A stretch of DNA of 20,912 nucleotides from Ochromonadaceae sp. CCMP2298. Lineage: Eukaryota > Sar > Synurophyceae > Ochromonadales > Ochromonadaceae. This document shows positions 18,701 to 20,912 of this stretch, one piece after another; position 1 is the first letter of the stretch, and the number at the start of each line of letters is the position of its first letter. The stretch lies in assembly GCA_026770595.1 (NCBI GenBank), contig MU633869.1, positions 1-20,912 on the forward strand. The letters run 5' to 3'. The position numbers and the translations under genes are program-made. Below the pieces are notes generated by a model. The model worked only from the letters and a program-made list of their open reading frames with translations, made no database searches and had not been told where the DNA came from.

Positions 18701-20239
18701 GACAATGGCAACAAGTGCAGAGCACTGTAGGCGATATGAGGTTAGCCAGTTCGGTTCGATCTTGGGCGGCTTCCGGGATTTTAGATTCCCTAGGTGGAAG
18801 ACTGCTCCGTCTCCTCGGCTAGACTCACGGCGCACCGTTGCGTCGTATACGTCTGTGCTGGCGGATGATCCAGGACGCCCCACCAACCTCTCCTGCTCCA
18901 TGGAGAGACAGGTCGCGCACAGTGCATCGTGGTTGTGGCGGTGGCACATCCACTGCGCCGGCTTGCCGCAGACGCGCACGCCCTGTCCGGGGCCACGAAT
19001 GTGCGCACAGCACGTAGCCTTGTGCCGCCCCCCTGCGCTGAACGCCGAGCACAGCAGCGGCGCACCGCAGATGTCACTGCCATCAGTCGGGCGACCTCCC
19101 TTCCCATGTGCCTGGCTCTGGCCTTGACGGCATTTCGGCCAGACTGCCCCTGCACCCCAGTAGAAAGCGAGAAGCGTCCATAGGCGCAACAGGCTCTCTC
19201 CGTACTCTGCAGCGTCTGCGTACACATTCGTCAGGCCGGGGGTAATCAGCCAAGAGCTGTCAGAGGAATCCTGGAGCCAGCTCAGAGTAGGCGACGCAAT
19301 CCACCCCCGCCACTTCGCCTCCAGGTCGTTGGCTCCCAGGGCAGGGACGTCATTGCCCGAGATCTTCCCAACGCCCAGTCCCGTCTTGAGCGCGTTCAAG
19401 TACGAGTGCAGGTCGCCGACCCGCTCGTACAGGGGCTGCAGGCGAGCGAAGTCCTGCACAAAGGCAGGGGTCAGCGCCGCCATGGCCTGTCCGTAGGCCT
19501 GCACGAACGCGGTGCACGAGGCAACTGCAGTGCGCGTGTCGCTTACCAGAGACAGGGACTCGGGGCTGTTCAAGCGGCTGCGCACGACGTCGGCCAGCAC
19601 GATCATGTAGGTGACCAAATCGTTGGAACTGTTGGAACTGTTGGAATTGTTGCTGTGCGATTTTGATGCCGATTGGCTGCGCTGAGCATCACTCTGGATT
19701 TTCGCTTGGATCCGACGTAGCGCCTCGAGCACGTCGCACGGATCGGGGGCGACCTTCTTTACATTGGGAAGGTGCATGTACGTGCGCGACAAGGCCATCG
19801 TAGACAAATCCTGCCCCAACGCCCCCATTGCAGCAGCTTTCCAGCAGCCGAACCAAAGATTCAGGCAGACTGCACTGTCGGTATCGAACGCAGGGTTGCT
19901 CCTGCCACCAAAGCTTGTCGTGGGAGTAGATCGCAAGTGCTGCCAAAAGCGACTGATCTCAGGACTCACAGCAGACTCATTTCCGCTGCGTGCGCCATAT
20001 TGCTGAGCACTTTGCTGGGGTGGCCCGTGGTACCCAGATCTCTGCGCCGGTCCCCCTAATGATGCCACACAGCCAAGAGAATAAATTAGTTTAGTTATTC
20101 ATATTCACAAGAGATGCAATAAAGAGAACTGACCTCCCGCTGAGCGTGGCCAATTCTTATGCTCTTGTGTGTTCTTCCTTTTTGTTCCTCGCCCAGGAGC
20201 TCTTCCAGGAGCTTTCGCTTTATCATTGCCCTTCTTCAT
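9773..20239 (-). CDS. Giant ZNFX1-like SF1 RNA helicase with Cys/His arrays and C-terminal RING plus RING2-like finger; six exons, one in-frame TAG
   Basis: Exons: 20239-20134, 20055-18125, 18024-17915, 17813-17573, 17468-15413, 15342-9773. The introns (78, 100, 101, 104, 70 nt) have good GT-AG words and all phases agree. The product would be about 3,336 residues. Order: basic N-terminus (MKKGNDKAKAPGR...); helical region; small Cys/His finger (~363-425); QGPPGTGK|S Walker A (~672-680); motif Ia (VALSYKNHSLD); Cys/His array (~938-1256); Ser/Asp tract; motif II VVEEACEILE (~1722); III GDHRQLPA; QRRMRE; TPYKGQ; V STVDRYQGDENDIV (~1963); VI AVSRARLGFYIVG (~1995); CGH modules (~2091-2838); RING (~3098-3158); RING2-like (~3234-3283). 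VEEA in motif II and RYQGDEND are hallmarks of ZNFX1-type UPF1-like helicases, which bind RNA in antiviral and small-RNA pathways. A TAG at 17624-17626 breaks exon 4, so the gene could be split, recoded, spliced around it or damaged. Exons are sure; the joined model is inference. Confidence 0.78.
9935..10090 (-). other. RBR RING2-like zinc finger (C-terminal domain of the giant protein)
   Basis: The sequence reads LRCPRVGCHRAF, then DFEGCFALSCSGC, then FCGWCLADCG with a following DAHAHIAGC. This fits the RBR RING2 pattern C-P-x(2-3)-C ... G-C-x3-x-C-x2-C ... F-C-x2-C, with the Cys of EGC in the position of the catalytic cysteine. A His-rich DAHAH tail supplies further ligands. Ligase activity is inference. 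Confidence 0.6.
10310..10500 (-). other. RING-type finger in the giant protein
   Basis: PCSICGDAF (C-x2-C), LRCSAGHLVCWETC (C-x3-H-x2-C-x2-C) and CCPECRESY (C-P-x-C) give a C3HC4-like RING about 75 residues before the RING2-like finger. RING fingers recruit ubiquitin-E2. The spacing to the second finger is shorter than in classical RBR ligases, and a separate IBR is not evident. Confidence 0.6.
11270..13520 (-). repeat. Array of about 14 reduced NF-X1-like CGH zinc modules in the giant protein
   Basis: Modules of the form [PLV]-C-G-H-x(4-6)-C recur in order: PCGHPCGKQC, PECSHRLDVHC, PACGHVFQQLTC, PCGCTLKMSC, RCKHRLSLRC, PCGHSFRGVPC, RCGHIVEVRC, CGSHSFTPGSC, RCKHTVEVPC, VCGHSRGNVPC, VCGHDVQVAC, LCGHSVEYPC, LCGHTREVTC, QCGHRISWQC. 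Only the first resembles a full NF-X1 finger. ZNFX1/NFX1 proteins carry CGH-C fingers after the helicase, so position and type match, but most units here have lost the second half. Two units (about 12823-12630 and 11983-11789) are parts of a larger duplicated block. Confidence 0.75.
13765..14625 (-). other. Helicase core motifs II-VI of the giant protein
   Basis: From high to low coordinates: II VVEEACEILE (~14625-14585), III LIGDHRQLPAF (~14540-14506), QRRMRE (~14380-14350), TPYKGQK (~14032-14009), V VSTVDRYQGDEND (~13918-13880), VI RFIVAVSRARLGFY (~13822-13775). These are the RecA2 and late RecA1 motifs of SF1B UPF1-like helicases; catalytic Glu, the GD-x-x-Q and the Arg finger are intact, so ATPase activity is plausible provided motif I is joined in the same protein. 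Confidence 0.85.
15343..15412 (-). other. 70-nt intron of the giant gene (between exons 5 and 6)
   Basis: Donor AAGG|GTAAGC, branch-like TTATTAAC, acceptor ACTGCACAG|GC. Phase 1. It joins PPRQKG to AGTGIGAGSRKR. Without splicing the frame stops after PPRQKGKPP. Confidence 0.8.
15784..15955 (-). repeat. Ser/Asp/Gly low-complexity tract encoded by a 12-nt-like repeat
   Basis: The plus strand shows repeated CTGCCGTCACTG-like words (about 15842-15922), read on the minus strand as Ser-Ser-Asp-Gly units (SSDGSSEGSSDGSSDD). It lies between the Cys/His array and the RecA1 motif II. Likely a disordered acidic linker and prone to length variation. Confidence 0.7.
16089..17045 (-). repeat. Tandem C-x2-H-x-C Cys/His array inserted within the helicase
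   Basis: About 11 units with a [FLYV]-C-x2-H core recur every 22-30 residues (two longer gaps of 46 and 55): CCEEHAC, FCAAHCC, HCSEHCC, FCVDHCC, LCDAHKC, FCTQHTC, LCLLHRC, FCPEHTC, VCDAHSLC, YCAVH, FCGTH. Most are followed by one or two more Cys at 3-6 residues (for example CGVPSC). The array lies between motif Ia (exon 3) and motif II (exon 6). I do not recognise a named family; it looks like a zinc-binding repeat. Confidence 0.7.
17469..17572 (-). other. 104-nt intron of the giant gene (between exons 4 and 5)
   Basis: Donor GTGATG|GTGAGT and acceptor TGACTCACCAG|GCTCAG, phase 0. Size matches the other introns of this gene. It joins RDSVM to AQRIGS. The strong donor downstream of the in-frame TAG argues that exon 4 really extends past the stop. 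Confidence 0.75.
17624..17626 (-). other. In-frame TAG inside exon 4 of the giant gene, followed directly by ATG
   Basis: Exon 4 reads QRFAKG-TAG-ATG-RKWGVCCQELARDSVM before a strong GTGAGT donor. The stop falls between helicase motifs Ia and II. A 42-nt in-frame excision (17627-17586, GTAGAT...GGCCAG) would remove it and restore AKG-DSVM, but its splice words are weak. Readthrough, reinitiation, a real nonsense change or a sequence error are the alternatives. Confidence 0.7.
17814..17914 (-). other. 101-nt intron of the giant gene (between exons 3 and 4)
   Basis: Donor CACAG|GTAAGG and acceptor CTCCCTCACAG|TCTGG, phase 2. It joins SYKNH-S-LDEFL, restoring helicase motif Ia as in ZNFX1-type proteins. 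Confidence 0.8.
18025..18124 (-). other. 100-nt intron splitting the Walker A motif, with a 10-bp tandem repeat
   Basis: Donor GGCAAG|GTAAGA and acceptor CCCATCAG|AGCTAC, phase 0. It cuts GPPGTGK|S between the catalytic Lys and the following Ser. Inside it, plus-strand 18038-18077 holds four degenerate 10-base units (AGGTGGGTTT, AGGTGGGTAT, AGGTGGGTGC, ATGGGTGTAT). Confidence 0.8.
20056..20133 (-). other. 78-nt first intron of the giant gene
   Basis: Donor GCGGGAG|GTCAGT, branch-like AACTAAACTAAT, acceptor CATCATTAG|GGGGACC, phase 1. It links the basic first exon (20239-20134, 35 codons from the ATG) to exon 2, which has no ATG of its own near its start. An in-frame TGA lies upstream of the chosen ATG. 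Confidence 0.7.
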
Positions 20240-20619
20240 CTGTTCAGCCTTGGCGTGACCGCAGCGGATATGTACCAGTCAGTGTTCCTCGACCCTTAAA
20301 ACCTGTGCAAAACAGAGCTCTGACTGTGTCCTCAAGTACGCAACCCTCCATTGAACGATGATCTTCCCTCCTCTCCCTGCCACAAGATCGGCGGTAGTGC
20401 GGTCACCTCTCCTCAACTTGAAGGCGAAAGTTCCCAAGTTTTTTGACCGAAAAGAGGGGACTTTTCCCCTATCAGGTACCTTACACAGTGTTGTTGTTGG
20501 TGTTGAACGCTAAAACCTGTCATCTGCTGCTCGCTGCTCTGCCTACTATCTGAACATCCTGCTCTCCTGCCCTGCCTGCTAAGTGTTCTGCCTGCTGAGT
20601 GCTCTGCCTGCTCCCCTAG
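20240..20619. promoter_or_regulatory. Upstream region of the giant gene and 5' flank of the right-edge transporter exons
   Basis: No gene is firmly supported. The plus strand has a short open frame from an ATG at 20358 (MIFPPLPATRSAVV...) that might be a first exon, but it does not splice in phase to the next exon. A near-palindrome GGGGACTTTTCCCC lies at 20456-20469. The right part is a CTGCCTGCT-rich stretch. Promoters for the giant gene are expected here. Confidence 0.3.
20573..20612 (+). repeat. 16-bp tandem repeat, 2.5 copies
   Basis: TGCCTGCTAAGTGTTC (20573-20588), TGCCTGCTGAGTGCTC (20589-20604) and a half unit TGCCTGCT (20605-20612). Further TGCCTGC words continue to about 20634. The tract is pyrimidine-rich and directly precedes a candidate splice acceptor (CCCCTAG, 20619). 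Confidence 0.7.
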
Positions 20620-20912
20620 CTGCCTGCTGCCTGCTCCAAGCCCTCCCTGGTGCAGTTTATACTCTCCTGCGCGCTTATGTATGGCGTCGGCTACCGCGTG
20701 AGGGCTGTGGATGCTGCTGTGGATGCTGAGAGTAGAGGCAGGCATTAGGCGGCAGCAAGGTCCCTTGCCTGGCCAGCTGTGCAGCTCACCGTGGCCACCG
20801 CGCTAGGCCGAGGCGTCAGGCTACCCCGTGGGACACACGGCGGTGCTGGGGGCGTTCTCCAAGGTGCAGAAGAGCGGACCACAGGCGGGCATGATGGGCT
20901 GGTTCGCCACGG
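20620..20912 (+). CDS. MFSD8/CLN7-like transporter, C-terminal-half exons (partial, runs off the window)
   Basis: Two exon-like segments. The first (20620-20697, after CCCCTAG) encodes KPSLVQFILSCALMYGVGY, a hydrophobic helix. The second (from about 20807 or 20820 to the edge) encodes GYPVGHTAVLGAFSKV and then GPQAGMMGWFAT. The order hydrophobic helix, GYP, FSK, GPQ-x-G-x2-MGW is what I recall from the penultimate helices of MFSD8. The in-frame TAG at 20804-20806 shows that an intron separates the two. I found no N-terminal half: 20240-20619 is too short for it, and left of that the opposite strand is coding. The gene may be truncated, a pseudogene remnant, or have an unusual structure. Family is moderate, integrity unknown. 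Confidence 0.45.

Noticed and set aside
18060-19127. 355-codon plus-strand ORF
   Set aside because: Antisense to exon 2 of the giant gene, including its Cys/His finger; runs through an intron and has no recognisable content.
1-20912. tRNA, rRNA, snRNA, CRISPR or transposon
   Set aside because: No B-box-like GGTTCRANNCC with a matching A-box, no snRNA signature, no regular spacer array, and no transposase, integrase or reverse-transcriptase motifs were seen on either strand.

Overview
This is a nuclear eukaryotic window: genes are split by short GT-AG introns (about 70-240 nt), face both ways and carry separate regulatory gaps. One protein (DCC family, 1179-1796) starts with a signal peptide followed by an Ala|Phe junction and a basic, Ser/Arg-rich stretch. 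That is the bipartite plastid leader of algae with a red-derived secondary plastid (stramenopile, haptophyte, cryptophyte or related). I do not name a species. Coding DNA is very GC-rich at third positions; the gaps between genes are less so.

Left part (1-9065). A major facilitator of MFSD8/CLN7 type runs off the left edge on the minus strand. It is followed by the divergent DCC thiol-oxidoreductase gene (+), a small papain-like (His...NCxxF) secreted or plastid protein (-, one 81-nt intron), the decapping-linked DEAD-box helicase DDX6/Dhh1 (+, three exons), a gap of about 2 kb, and the mitochondrial HSP70 (+, one 108-nt intron inside the presequence). The 81-nt and 108-nt introns are multiples of three and stop-free, so simple ORF calls translate straight through them.

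Right part (9066-20912). Half the window is one minus-strand gene, complement(9773-20239), which I rebuild as six exons encoding about 3,336 residues. It is a ZNFX1-like SF1 (UPF1-superfamily) RNA helicase. It carries (i) a Cys/His array of about 11 C-x2-H units inserted between helicase motifs Ia and II, (ii) about 14 reduced NF-X1-like C-G-H-x(4-6)-C modules containing a clear internal duplication, and (iii) a C-terminal RING followed by an RBR RING2-like finger, suggesting a built-in ubiquitin ligase. An in-frame TAG immediately followed by ATG interrupts exon 4 between motifs Ia and II. Animal ZNFX1 is an RNA-binding antiviral and small-RNA factor, so this is a candidate algal innate-immunity or RNA-surveillance protein and the most interesting object here. 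At the right edge, two plus-strand exons resemble the C-terminal half of another MFSD8-like transporter. Their intron is bounded by a 7-bp direct repeat.

No tRNA, rRNA, CRISPR array, insertion sequence or recognisable transposon was seen.
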